A DNA stretch of 64,000 nt, from NCBI RefSeq assembly GCF_002892795.1, contig NZ_PJMC01000013.1, forward strand, positions 1 through 64,000, read 5' to 3'. Of this stretch, positions 1 through 8,627 are shown piece after piece (positions within the stretch are counted from its first letter, which is position 1; every line of letters starts with the position of its first letter). Under the pieces are notes generated by a model. That model was not told where the DNA came from and made no database searches. It was given only the letters and a program-made list of their open reading frames with translations. Origin of the DNA: Arthrobacter sp. AFG20. GTDB taxonomy: Bacteria; Actinomycetota; Actinomycetes; Actinomycetales; Micrococcaceae. A program made the position numbers and the translations under genes.

Positions 1-58
1 GAAGCGAGGACTAACGACTCGTGAAGCTGACCGGTACTAATAGGCCGATAACTTACAC
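1..58 (+). rRNA. 23S rRNA, 3' end (partial)
   Basis: The first ~58 bases match the conserved 3' terminus of actinobacterial 23S rRNA (the GACCGGTACTAATAGGCCGA segment is diagnostic). The gene starts upstream of the window and the exact 3' end is approximate. In the spacer that follows, CGTGAAC (72-78) pairs with GTTCACG (95-101), which may be a processing stem. No tRNA is visible in the 23S-5S spacer. Confidence 0.9.
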
Positions 59-268
59 CACACACCCTCTTCGTGAACGAAACCTTCAAAAGACGTTCAC
101 GCCATGGAGCAGGGTACAAAGAAACAAGACTGCTTGCGTCCACTATGTGGTTCCCAACCAACAAACCCGCCACGGGTTTTGATGGTCCCGGAACCAACAA
201 CTGAATAACAACACCACATGTTGTAACACCACAGTTTTCCCCACCCCCCCAGGGGTACGGGACACAGG

Positions 269-387
269 GTTACGGCGGTCATAGCGTGGGGGAAACGCCC
301 GGTCCCATTCCGAACCCGGAAGCTAAGACCCACAGCGCCGATGGTACTGCACCCGGGAGGGTGTGGGAGAGTAGGTCACCGCCGGAC
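269..387 (+). rRNA. rrf: 5S rRNA
   Basis: A 5S rRNA of about 118 nt. The ends (GTTACGGCGG and CCGCCGGAC) pair to form helix I. The conserved CCCATTCCGAACCCGGAAG loop and the GTGTGGGAGAGTAGGTCACC 3' segment are present. It follows the 23S end by ~210 bp, the usual 23S-5S order, and is followed by a strong terminator. Confidence 0.95.
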
Positions 388-397
388 ACTATTTACG

Positions 398-437
398 GCT
401 CAGGCCCCGACGAAGAACGTCGGGGCCTGAGCATTTT
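398..437 (+). terminator. Intrinsic terminator of the rRNA operon
   Basis: A perfect 15-bp GC-rich stem (398-412 pairs with 418-432) with a 5-nt AAGAA loop is followed by ATTTT. It lies 10 bp after 5S rRNA and ends the rRNA operon. Confidence 0.9.
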
Positions 438-462
438 AACAGGTGCCTTCAACAAGCGCCCT

Positions 463-669
463 GCCCAACCCGGGACCACCAAAACCCTCCCTCACATCCT
501 GCAGGTTTTTCCCGGACCCTTCCTCGACTCCTGCCTCCTTTTCGCCAATGCTCCCGCAGATCCCCGCCGAGGGTGAGGAAGCCCCGGGGTTGAAGCGACG
601 GGACATGAGGAAGCGTCCGGGTTGAGACGACCAGATGTGAGGAAGCGTGCAGGCTGGGAGGCGCCCGAA
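463..669. repeat. Mirrored array of 32-bp-period repeats (3 minus + 3 plus units)
   Basis: In the non-coding interval between the rRNA terminator and hup, the core TGAGGAAGC(GT) starts at 574, 606 and 638 on the plus strand, exactly 32 bp apart. On the minus strand, degenerate versions start at 558, 526 and 494 (TGCGGGAGCAT, CGAGGAAGGGT, TGAGGGAGGGT), again exactly 32 bp apart. The two halves point outward from a 15-bp centre. After the core, units share a GGG-rich middle and a GACG/GATG-like end. The same family recurs at 19529-19659. The rest of this interval has no supportable gene. Confidence 0.75.
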
Positions 670-777
670 CCTGCGGGAGGGGCCGGGCCGGAGGCCTCTT
701 GAGGCTTGAAATCCTTGAAATACCGGTGATTTAGGTCAAAAAGTCGCGGAAACACGCGGAATTTATCCCCCTCATCG

Positions 778-813
778 GTGCAAGCTGGTAAGTTTTCGAA
801 CAGTGGCTTGCAC
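778..813 (+). promoter_or_regulatory. Inverted repeat in the hup upstream region
   Basis: GTGCAAGC (778-785) and GCTTGCAC (806-813) form a perfect 8-bp inverted repeat with a 20-nt spacer, ending 47 bp before the hup start codon. It could be an operator or a leader hairpin. TTGAAA hexamers at 706-711 and 715-720 lie further upstream and could belong to the promoter, but no convincing -10 was identified. Confidence 0.4.
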
Positions 814-860
814 GCACGCCGCGTGCAGGCTCCAGATCAAGAGCGTCCAGGAGGACATAC

Positions 861-1145
861 ATGGCTAAGAACCGTAGTGAACTTGTTTCCGAGGTAGCAG
901 GCAAGGCCGGCACCAGCCAGGCAGCCGTCAACTCCGTGCTCGATGCACTGTTCGAGGTTTTCGAATCTTCTGTCGCCGCCGGCGAGAAGATCACCATCCC
1001 GGGCTGGCTCGCAGTTGAGCGCACGGACCGCGCAGCCCGCACTGGCCGCAACCCGCAGACCGGCGAGACCATCCAGATTGCAGCCGGCCACAGCGTCAAG
1101 CTGACCGCTGGCTCCAAGCTGAAGGCCGCTGTCTCCAAGAAGTAG
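861..1145 (+). CDS. hup: HU-family DNA-binding protein
   Basis: A 94-residue histone-like nucleoid protein that bends and compacts DNA as a dimer. The full HU fold is visible: N-terminal helices (residues 2-40), a beta arm with the family signature around GRNPQTGE (about 61-68) and a short C-terminal helix. It lacks the lysine-rich C-terminal tail of the mycobacterial/streptomycete HupB/HupS type, so it is the short HU form. A strong AGGAGG ribosome site lies just before ATG 861. It is monocistronic: a hairpin terminator follows directly. It sits between an rRNA operon and a divergent-repeat array that may itself bind protein. Confidence 0.95.
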   Translation: MAKNRSELVSEVAGKAGTSQAAVNSVLDALFEVFESSVAAGEKITIPGWLAVERTDRAARTGRNPQTGETIQIAAGHSVKLTAGSKLKAAVSKK

Positions 1146-1159
1146 TCTTTCGCAGCTCA

Positions 1160-1200
1160 GAGGAGCGGCAACCCACAAGGTTGCCGCTCCTCTTGCTTTT
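1160..1200 (+). terminator. Intrinsic terminator of hup
   Basis: A perfect 13-bp stem GAGGAGCGGCAAC / GTTGCCGCTCCTC (1160-1172 with 1180-1192), 7-nt loop, followed by TTGCTTTT. Confidence 0.9.
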
Positions 1201-1261
1201 AACCCCCGATTTGCCGAATCCCCGATTCGCCGCCGTGGCGACGGTAGCGGACAATGGATAG

Positions 1262-3424
1262 GTGCCTTCAGCAGCAAAACCCCTTACTCCGCAACCGGCG
1301 CCCGATTCGGGAACCCGGGCCACTGACGGTGCCTTCGGCATTCAGCGGGCCTGGCAGCTGGCCGGACTCGCTGCCCTCTTCCTGGGACTGGTGGCCGCGC
1401 TGCTGTTCTCCGGTGCCGCAGCCGCCCGTGAAGTCTCCGACCCCGGTGCACTGGTACGTTGGGGGCTTCCGGTCAGCAAGGCCGTCCACAACGTCTCCCT
1501 TGCCGCTGTAATCGGCGGGCTCATCTTGGCCGCAGGTATCCTGCCGCACAAGCTCGGTGGTGCACGGTCGAAGGACAATGACGCACCCGAGCACCCGGCC
1601 TTTACCCGTGCCCTTGCCGTCGCGGCGGCCGCCGGCGTGGCGTGGACGCTGTCCGCCATCGCCGTCCTGGTGCTGACATACTCCGACGTGGCGGGGCAGG
1701 GCATCTCGGGGGATGCCGAATTCACCCGTGCCCTCGTGTATTTCATGACCGACATCGAAACCGGGCGCGCCTGGCTGGCCGTGACCATCATCGCCGCCGT
1801 CGTGACAACGGCCCTCTTCGGGGTACGATCGCTGACCGGCCTGGCGTTTACGTTGCTGCTGGCACTGATCGGTCTGGTTCCCACCGCCCTGATCGGTCAC
1901 TCTGCCAGCTCCAATGACCACGAGGGTGCCATCAACTCCCTGGGCCTGCACCTGGTTGGGGTTAGCGTCTGGGTGGGCGGCATCATCCTGCTGGCACTGC
2001 TCTCCGGCATCCTCGCCCCGCGCAACCAGGCCCGCAGCGGCCAGGCGTCCCTGCCGGGAGGCCAAGACATCACCGAACCGGTCCTGCGGCGGTTCTCCTC
2101 GCTCGCAGGTTTCGCGTTTGCGCTGGTCTTCGCATCGGGCGTCGTCAACGCCAGCATTCGGGTGACCAGCTGGGGTGACCTCTTCGGCTCGGCCTACGGC
2201 CAGCTGATCCTCGCGAAGTCCGCCGCCACCCTGGTACTCGGCGGAATCGGCTTCATGCACCGGCAGTGGGTCATCCCGCAGCTGGCGCGTGCAGGAGCGG
2301 CCATGTCCGCGCGGCGCGTGCTCTGGCAGCTGATTCTCATGGAACTACTGATCATGGGCGCCACGTCAGGCATCGCCGTCGCACTGGGCCGTTCAGCGCC
2401 GCCGGAACCTACTTCCTACGCCCCGGACGCCTCGCCCGCATTCATCCTCTCCGGCTACGAGCTGCCCCCTGAACTGACGCCCCAGCGCTGGTTCACCGAA
2501 TGGCGTCTGGACTGGCTCTGGATCGCCGTCGTCGTCTTCGGCCTGGTGTCCTATCTCCTGGGCGTGGCCAAGGTCCGCGCACGCGGGGACAAGTGGTCCT
2601 GGTTCCGCACCGCAAACTGGATCATCGGCCTGCTGGTGCTGACCTACATCACGTCGGGACCGCCGTCGGTATACGGCCGCGTACTGTTTTCCGCGCATAT
2701 GGTGGACCACATGGCCCTCACCATGGTTGCCCCGATCTTCCTGGTGCTCGGCGCCCCCGTGACGCTTGCGCTCCGGGCCCTTCCGGCACGGGGGGACGGG
2801 TCCCGCGGCCTCCGGGAATGGCTCCTGCTGTTCGTCCACTCGAGGTTCTCGCAGGTGGTCACCCACCCGCTGTTCGCCGCCGCCAACTTCGCCGGCTCCA
2901 TCGTTCTGTTCTACTACTCGGACGCCTTCAGCTTGGCGATGCGGGAACACGTGGGCCACGAGCTGATGAACCTGCACTTTGCGCTGACGGGCTACATCTT
3001 CGTGCTCAGCATGATCGGCACCGACCCGCTGCCGCGCCGCGCGCCGTACCCGCTGCGGCTGCTGCTCCTGCTGGCCACCATGGGCTTCCATGCCTTCTTT
3101 GGCGTGGCCATCATGGGCGGCACCAACCTGCTGGCCGCAGACTACTTCGGCAACCTCGGCCGCAGCTGGGGGCCCTCAGCACTCCTGGACCAGCAAATGG
3201 GCGGCGCAGTGGCCTGGGGCATCGGCGAAGTGCCGACGCTGCTGGTGGCGATCGGCGTCGCCATCATGTGGTCCAGGTCGGATGAACGTGAAACCCGGCG
3301 CACCGACCGGGCGGCGGACAGGAATAACGACGCCGATCTCACCGCTTACAACGATATGTTTGCCAAATTGGCTGAACGCGACGCCAAGCTGGCTGAACGC
3401 AACTCAAAGCTGGAAGGACGCTGA
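1262..3424 (+). CDS. CopD / CtaG (caa3-type oxidase assembly) fusion membrane protein
   Basis: A 720-residue polytopic protein. The N-terminal half (about residues 35-380) is a CopD-type copper-resistance/import domain. The C-terminal half (about 415-680) is a caa3_CtaG domain with His-rich helices such as AHMVDHMALTM and HELMNLHFALTGYIF, suited to handling Cu for cytochrome oxidase. Both domains are integral to the membrane, with more than 12 hydrophobic segments in total. The tail (about 690-720) is charged and carries two near-repeats of KLAER followed by D/N. The GTG start at 1262 has only a weak ribosome site. The stop overlaps the next ATG by 1 nt, so the two genes are probably translationally coupled. 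The fused arrangement is common in actinobacteria. Confidence 0.88.
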   Translation: MPSAAKPLTPQPAPDSGTRATDGAFGIQRAWQLAGLAALFLGLVAALLFSGAAAAREVSDPGALVRWGLPVSKAVHNVSLAAVIGGLILAAGILPHKLGGARSKDNDAPEHPAFTRALAVAAAAGVAWTLSAIAVLVLTYSDVAGQGISGDAEFTRALVYFMTDIETGRAWLAVTIIAAVVTTALFGVRSLTGLAFTLLLALIGLVPTALIGHSASSNDHEGAINSLGLHLVGVSVWVGGIILLALLSGILAPRNQARSGQASLPGGQDITEPVLRRFSSLAGFAFALVFASGVVNASIRVTSWGDLFGSAYGQLILAKSAATLVLGGIGFMHRQWVIPQLARAGAAMSARRVLWQLILMELLIMGATSGIAVALGRSAPPEPTSYAPDASPAFILSGYELPPELTPQRWFTEWRLDWLWIAVVVFGLVSYLLGVAKVRARGDKWSWFRTANWIIGLLVLTYITSGPPSVYGRVLFSAHMVDHMALTMVAPIFLVLGAPVTLALRALPARGDGSRGLREWLLLFVHSRFSQVVTHPLFAAANFAGSIVLFYYSDAFSLAMREHVGHELMNLHFALTGYIFVLSMIGTDPLPRRAPYPLRLLLLLATMGFHAFFGVAIMGGTNLLAADYFGNLGRSWGPSALLDQQMGGAVAWGIGEVPTLLVAIGVAIMWSRSDERETRRTDRAADRNNDADLTAYNDMFAKLAERDAKLAERNSKLEGR

Positions 3425-5406
3425 TGAGCGAAACCGTACGCACCCACCTCCGGGTCCGCGCCTCCGAACTGGTGGGCCGCAACTGGCTGAACACCGGCGG
3501 CAAGTCTTTGGACCTGGAAGCCTTGCGCGGCAAGATTGTGCTCCTGGACTTCTGGACCTTCTGCTGCATCAACTGCCTGCACGTGCTGGACGAACTCCGG
3601 CCGCTGGAGGAAAAGTACTCCGACGTCCTGGTCACCGTGGGCGTGCACTCCCCGAAGTTCGAGCACGAGGCTGATCCTGTCGCGCTGGCCGCCGCCGTGG
3701 AGCGCTACGAGATCCACCACCCGGTCCTGGACGACCCCGAGCTGGAAACCTGGAAGGCCTACACAGCCCGCGCCTGGCCCACGCTGGTGGTCATCGACCC
3801 CGAGGGCTACATCGTGGCGCACCTGTCGGGCGAAGGCCACGCCGATGGCCTGGGCGTGCTCATTCCCGAGCTGATCGCCGAGCACGAGGCCCGCGGCACC
3901 CTGCACCGCGGCAACGGCCCCTACGTGGCCCCGGAGGCGACGTCGGGAACCCTTCGGTTCCCCGGCAAGGCCCTCTACCTGCCGGCCGGCCGGGGTTCCG
4001 CGCCCGACGCCGGGGCTGCCGCCGGTGCCGCCGACGCCGGCACCTGGCTGGTCACCGACACCGGGCACCACCGCGTCCTGGAGCTCGGCACCGACTTCCA
4101 CGCCGTCCTGAGCACGTACGGTTCCGGGGAGAAAGGCCACGCCGACGGCGCAGCCGGCACAGCCCGGTTCAACGAACCGCAGGGTCTTGTCCTGCTGCCG
4201 GAGGACGTGGCAGCGAAGACGGGCTACGACGTCGTGATTGCCGACTCCGTCAACCACCGCCTGCGGGGACTGTCGCTCGCTGACGGAACCGTCACCACCC
4301 TCGTTGGCAGCGGTGTGCAGCGGCTCCTCGAGACCGGACCGGCACGCGTGGACGAGGACGCGGCAGGCTTCACCGGAAGCCTCGGCGGCCATCCACTGGA
4401 CGTTGCCCTCAGTTCGCCCTGGGACGTTGTCTGGTCCAGCAAGCTGAATGCCGTGGTGATCGCCATGGCCGGAGTGCACCAGATCTTCAGCTACGACCCG
4501 CTCACCGGGGACGTCTCGATCGTCGCCGGCAACGGCCTGGAAGGCCTGCTGGACGGGCCCGCCCACGAGGCCTGGTTCGCGCAGCCGTCAGGGCTGGCCG
4601 AGGACGCCGACGGAAACATCTGGGTGGCCGACTCCGAGACCTCTGCCCTGCGCAAGCTGGCCATCGACGCCAACGGAACAGTCACCGTCGAATCCGCCGT
4701 GGGCAAGGGCCTCTTCGACTTCGGCTTCCGCGACGGCAAGGCATCCGAGGCGCGCCTGCAGCACCCGCTGGGCGTCACCGTGCTGCCGGACGGCTCCGTG
4801 GCGATCGCCGACACCTACAACGGTGCGGTGCGCCGCTACGACCCCGCGGCCGGCACCGTGTCCACGCTGGCGCGGGGACTGGCCGAGCCGTCCGACGTGA
4901 TCGTCGACCACACACAGGTGGCGGGCTCCGAGCCGCTGCTGGTGGTGGTCGAGGCGAACAAGCACCAGCTCGTGTACGTGCCCATCCCCAAGGAAGCGCA
5001 GCAGGTGGACGAGGGCGCCTCACAGACGCACCGGCCCAAGAGCCCTGTGGCGCCCGGCCTGCTGGAGCTCACGGTCCGCTTCACCGCGCCCACCGGCCAG
5101 AAGCTCGATGACCGCTGGGGCGACCCCACCCAGCTGAAGATCTCCTCCACCCCGCCGGAGCTGCTCGTGTCCGGCGGCGGGACCTCCGTGGGCCTGCTCC
5201 GCACACTCGAGCTGGCCTCCGATGTTCCGGAGGGCGTGCTGCACATTACGGCCCGCGCTGCCGCCTGCGACGGCCCGGAGACCGAGGACGGCGAGATTCC
5301 GGACCACGCCGCGTGCCACCTCTATCAGCAGGATTGGGGCATCCCCGTGGTGCTGCAGGCCGACGGCGACACCGACCTGGTGCTGGACCTGCGCGGCATG
5401 GACTAA
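3424..5406 (+). CDS. NHL-repeat thioredoxin-like protein (NHLRC2 type)
   Basis: 660 residues. Residues ~15-160 form a thioredoxin fold with active-site motif FCCINC (CxxC = C48-C51) and a cis-Pro loop at AWPTLVVI. Residues ~175-510 form a six-bladed NHL beta-propeller; repeated elements such as ADSVNHRL, ADSETSALRKL and ADTYNGAVRRY are visible. A C-terminal beta domain (about 530-655) completes the NHLRC2-like architecture. There is no signal peptide, so it is predicted cytoplasmic. It overlaps the CopD/CtaG stop by 1 nt and so belongs to the same transcription unit, suggesting a link to redox or metal handling of the oxidase. The substrate is unknown. Confidence 0.88.
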   Translation: MSETVRTHLRVRASELVGRNWLNTGGKSLDLEALRGKIVLLDFWTFCCINCLHVLDELRPLEEKYSDVLVTVGVHSPKFEHEADPVALAAAVERYEIHHPVLDDPELETWKAYTARAWPTLVVIDPEGYIVAHLSGEGHADGLGVLIPELIAEHEARGTLHRGNGPYVAPEATSGTLRFPGKALYLPAGRGSAPDAGAAAGAADAGTWLVTDTGHHRVLELGTDFHAVLSTYGSGEKGHADGAAGTARFNEPQGLVLLPEDVAAKTGYDVVIADSVNHRLRGLSLADGTVTTLVGSGVQRLLETGPARVDEDAAGFTGSLGGHPLDVALSSPWDVVWSSKLNAVVIAMAGVHQIFSYDPLTGDVSIVAGNGLEGLLDGPAHEAWFAQPSGLAEDADGNIWVADSETSALRKLAIDANGTVTVESAVGKGLFDFGFRDGKASEARLQHPLGVTVLPDGSVAIADTYNGAVRRYDPAAGTVSTLARGLAEPSDVIVDHTQVAGSEPLLVVVEANKHQLVYVPIPKEAQQVDEGASQTHRPKSPVAPGLLELTVRFTAPTGQKLDDRWGDPTQLKISSTPPELLVSGGGTSVGLLRTLELASDVPEGVLHITARAAACDGPETEDGEIPDHAACHLYQQDWGIPVVLQADGDTDLVLDLRGMD

Positions 5407-5429
5407 GGTCCCTCGCAGAGCTGACTGAA

Positions 5430-5598
5430 GTGGCCCGGTTTCCCGTCATCGCGGCGCGGAACCGGGCCACTGCGGTGTCCTGGGCAGGCTCAAAGCTGGG
5501 CCAGCCCGGCCGCGCCGCGAGCGGGCCGGTCATCCACATGGCCGACGTCCTGGCAAGGGGCTCGTTGCGCTGGCCAAAGCCGGACCAGCCCGGCTTTG
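5430..5598. terminator. Two hairpins between convergent genes
   Basis: The 222-bp spacer between convergent genes carries GTGGCCCGGTT/AACCGGGCCAC (5430-5440 with 5460-5470, 11 bp perfect) and CAAAGCCGG/CCGGCTTTG (5575-5583 with 5590-5598, 9 bp perfect). Neither has a clear T-tract, so they are probably bidirectional or weak terminators. The spacer has no gene. Confidence 0.45.
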
Positions 5599-5628
5599 GG
5601 TCCTCCGGGAGGTAAGCCCGGCAGGCTC

Positions 5629-6621
5629 CTAGAAGGTGAGGAGCGGCGTGACCTTGATGGTGTCGCCGGCGATGTCCAGACGCGTCGTGAAACTGAAATC
5701 GTGCTCCACGTCCAGGGGCGAAACGGCCCCGCTGAACAGGTCGATCTGCTCGGCAGTGAGCTTTGCCTTGCCGTCCAGCGGCGCCACCACCCACCTGCCG
5801 TCAAATGGCTCGATGGTGATCTTCGGGTACTCGGTGATGCTCCACTTGATGGTCCCGGGCACCACGCGGTTGTTGGTGACGTGGTAGAACGGGCAGTCGG
5901 GCTGGAGCTGCTGCTGCTGGCCGGCTTCGGCTGCGCACTTGTCGAGGAATTCCTTGACCCGCGCGGACACCGCGCGGTTCAGCTCCTCCGTGGCATGCGT
6001 GAGCAGGTTCAGCGGTGCGGCGGGAGCCTCCCGTCCGGAGACCGTGGCCCGCGTGGGCGGAGCGGTGAAGTACTGGCCGTTGAGGGACGCCTCATACTCG
6101 CCCGGATAAAACACCGCGAAGCTGTTGTGGCCGCCGGGCATGTTCACCGGCACGCCGTTGAACGTTGCCTCACTGGAGTTCACCACCGTCACGTCAACGG
6201 TGGGCAGCGTGGTCGGCACGAAGGACCACTTATGGAAGAACAGCCATTCTGTGCCGGTGCTCTCCAGCAGGAACTCGGTGTGCAGCTGGCTGCCGTCGAT
6301 GGTGTAGTCCATCGGCACCATCACCCGGTTGCCGCCACGCCCCACTGCGGCTCCGAGCTTGACGTTCGTGATCCGTGCGGCAGACGTCTGCAGGGCGGTG
6401 CCGTCAAGCATGGCGGCGTCGGCGTCCGGCACCGACGCGCGGAGCAGGCCCAGCGCCCGTTCACCTTCGCCGTGCTGCAGGGCCTCCAGATATTCGCGCA
6501 CGGGCTGCTGCGGACTGGCCACGGAGGAGTTGACCAGGTTGACCGAAACGATGGCGCCAACGATGGCAAGCATGAGGCCCAGCAGCCATCCGGCCGCCGT
6601 CTTCACCAACGCTTGACTCAT
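5629..6621 (-). CDS. Membrane-anchored exported protein of unknown function
   Basis: About 330 residues. I chose ATG 6621 (MSQALVKTAAGW) because it is followed immediately by one hydrophobic segment (about residues 10-30, WLLGLMLAIVGAIVSVNLV) and is preceded by a GTGGGGTGCG stretch. The rest is hydrophilic and probably extracytoplasmic, anchored by that N-terminal helix. Residues ~40-110 resemble the small accessory domains of secreted actinobacterial proteins (YLEALQHGEGERALGLL). Cysteines in KCAAEAGQ...DCPFYHV could form a disulfide. I do not recognise a family and assign no function. It is followed by an independent minus-strand gene cluster start rather than an obvious operon. Confidence 0.75.
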   Translation of the reverse strand: MSQALVKTAAGWLLGLMLAIVGAIVSVNLVNSSVASPQQPVREYLEALQHGEGERALGLLRASVPDADAAMLDGTALQTSAARITNVKLGAAVGRGGNRVMVPMDYTIDGSQLHTEFLLESTGTEWLFFHKWSFVPTTLPTVDVTVVNSSEATFNGVPVNMPGGHNSFAVFYPGEYEASLNGQYFTAPPTRATVSGREAPAAPLNLLTHATEELNRAVSARVKEFLDKCAAEAGQQQQLQPDCPFYHVTNNRVVPGTIKWSITEYPKITIEPFDGRWVVAPLDGKAKLTAEQIDLFSGAVSPLDVEHDFSFTTRLDIAGDTIKVTPLLTF

Positions 6622-6749
6622 TTGCACGCACCCCACGTTACCTGCAAGGTCAGGCAACTCTGGAGTAGCGGCGGTCCCGGTGACGCCAGCCCACCGTGCA
6701 GGAACGCCCGACGGCGGGGCTCAGCCGCCGCTGTCGGCGCTGCTTTCCG

Positions 6750-8474
6750 CTAGCGGCGGCGCCGGGACGAGTTGCCGAAAACGCCCCGCAGGAGTTCCCG
6801 GCCGAGCTGCGTTCCCACGGACCGGGCCATGCTTTTCAGGCCGCTGCCAAGGGCCCCGCCGAGGGCGCCGGTGATGTCTTCCATCATCCCGCCGGACTGG
6901 GAGGCCTGGCGTCTGGGCGGCGGCGCCGATACCGGCCCGTCGTCCGGCCGTGCGTTTTCGGCCCGCCCGCTGCCGGGCAACCTGCTGGGACGGCCGAGGA
7001 TCTCCTCCTCGATGCGGCGGGCTTCGTCGTCGACGGCGGTTGGGTCCGGACTGCCGGGGACGAACACCCCAGGTGAGGGGGCCGGCGGCTGCCCCGCTGC
7101 CGCGGCACCGGTGGGAGCCGCGGCCTTGCCGGTCAGCTTCTCGTACGCGGAGACGTTGTCCACTGCAGTGCCGTACTTCGCAAGCAGCGCCGACCCCGCC
7201 ACGGTGCTCCTGACCAGTTCGACGGCGCTGGGACCCATGACGGATTCCGGTGCCCGGAGGCGGGTCAGGGCAACCGGCGTCGGGGCGCCTCGCTCGTTCA
7301 TGACCGTGATGACGGCTTCGCCGATGCCCGCGGACGTCAGGGTCTCCTCGAGGTCGTAGTCGCTGAGGGGGAACGTGGAGACCGTGGCCTTGAGGGCCTT
7401 AGCGTCCTCCGGCGTGAATGCCCTGAGGGCGTGCTGGACGCGGTTGGCCAGCTGCCCGAGGACATCCGCAGGGACATCCTTCGGGGTCTGCGTGACGAAG
7501 AAGATGCCCACTCCCTTGGAGCGGATGAGGCGGACGGTTGTGGTGATGGCTTCCAGAAAGGCCTTCGAGGCGTCATTGAAGAGCAGGTGCGCCTCATCGA
7601 GGAAAAACACGAGCTTGGGTTTGTCGAGGTCGCCGGCTTCGGGCAGGTCCTCGAACAGATCCGCGAGAAGCCACATGAGGAACGTGGAGAAAACCATCGG
7701 CTTGGTCTGTAGGGTGGGCAGCTCCAGGCAGCTGACGACGCCGCGGCCGTCAGGCGCCGTGCGGAGCAGCTCGGCGGTGTCGAACTCCGGCTCGCCGAAG
7801 AACCGCTCCATGCCCTGCGCCTCGAGACCCACAAGTTCCCGGAGGATGACGCCGGCAGTGGCCTTGGACAGGCCACCCAATTCCTTAAGCGGTTCCTTGC
7901 CCTCGTCGGAGGTGAGGAACTGGATGACGGCGCGCAGGTCCTTCAGGTCCACCAGCTCGAGGTTGTTCTTGTCCGCAAAATGGAACACGAGCTGCAGGCT
8001 GGATTCCTGGGTGTCGTTGAGCTCCAGTACGCGGGAGAGCAGGATGGGCCCGAACGACGTTATCGTGGCGCGGACCGGGATGCCGTCGCCGTCCCCGCCG
8101 AGGGCCAGGAACTCCACAGGAAACGTCTTACCGGACCAGGCCTGGCCGATGCTTTCGGTCCGTTTGGCCAGCTTGTCGCTTCCGGCTGCCGCCGTGGCAA
8201 GCCCGGAAAGGTCTCCCTTAATATCCGCCAGGAACACGGGCACCCCGGCGGTCGAAAGCTGTTCCGCCATCATGTGCAGGGTGACGGTCTTGCCCGTGCC
8301 GGTGGCGCCGGCCACGAGCCCGTGCCGGCTCATCATGGACAGCGGCAGCCGGACCGGAGCGTCCTTGTGCAGTTCGCCGTCGACGATGGCGGCGCCCAGC
8401 TCGATGGTGGCACCCTCCAGGGCGTAGCCCTTTTGGATGGTGGCTACTTTATCTGCGGTGGACTTGTTGGCCAT
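6750..8474 (-). CDS. HerA-like helicase / DUF853 ATPase
   Basis: 574 residues, starting at ATG 8474 ([10 protein letters not shown]). Walker A is GATGTGKT (residues 56-63) and Walker B is LVFFLDEAH (about 288-296), with a downstream VTQTPKDVP sensor segment. This is the HerA/FtsK-superfamily DUF853 layout (typically ~500-570 aa). The C-terminal third (about 430-574) is Ala/Pro-rich low complexity and ends in an arginine-rich SSRRRR tail, which may bind DNA or RNA. Members are hexameric ATPases presumed to move on DNA. No nurA nuclease partner is adjacent, so the role in end resection known for archaeal HerA cannot be assumed. Confidence 0.88.
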   Translation of the reverse strand: MANKSTADKVATIQKGYALEGATIELGAAIVDGELHKDAPVRLPLSMMSRHGLVAGATGTGKTVTLHMMAEQLSTAGVPVFLADIKGDLSGLATAAAGSDKLAKRTESIGQAWSGKTFPVEFLALGGDGDGIPVRATITSFGPILLSRVLELNDTQESSLQLVFHFADKNNLELVDLKDLRAVIQFLTSDEGKEPLKELGGLSKATAGVILRELVGLEAQGMERFFGEPEFDTAELLRTAPDGRGVVSCLELPTLQTKPMVFSTFLMWLLADLFEDLPEAGDLDKPKLVFFLDEAHLLFNDASKAFLEAITTTVRLIRSKGVGIFFVTQTPKDVPADVLGQLANRVQHALRAFTPEDAKALKATVSTFPLSDYDLEETLTSAGIGEAVITVMNERGAPTPVALTRLRAPESVMGPSAVELVRSTVAGSALLAKYGTAVDNVSAYEKLTGKAAAPTGAAAAGQPPAPSPGVFVPGSPDPTAVDDEARRIEEEILGRPSRLPGSGRAENARPDDGPVSAPPPRRQASQSGGMMEDITGALGGALGSGLKSMARSVGTQLGRELLRGVFGNSSRRRR

Positions 8475-8627
8475 GCCGCCAGCATAGCGGCCGGCGGATG
8501 GACGGGATATGTGGACAGCGTCACCGGCCAGACAGAAATATCCCGGGTGCCGCCGTCGTTGTTCCCAATGTGCCGGACCACCGCTGGGCCGGCAGCTGCG
8601 CAACCCCCTATGAAAGGCCGTCCTGCC

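Noticed and set aside
463..669. CRISPR array at the 32-bp repeats
   Set aside because: Only ~10 bp per unit is well conserved, the halves are on opposite strands and no cas gene is present.
1268..2260. 330-codon open frame antisense to the CopD/CtaG gene
   Set aside because: Gln/Asp/Gly-rich low-complexity translation, no ribosome site, complementary to a well-supported membrane protein.
5407..5628. Small gene in the gap after the NHL-thioredoxin
   Set aside because: Only inverted repeats are visible; no start with a ribosome site.
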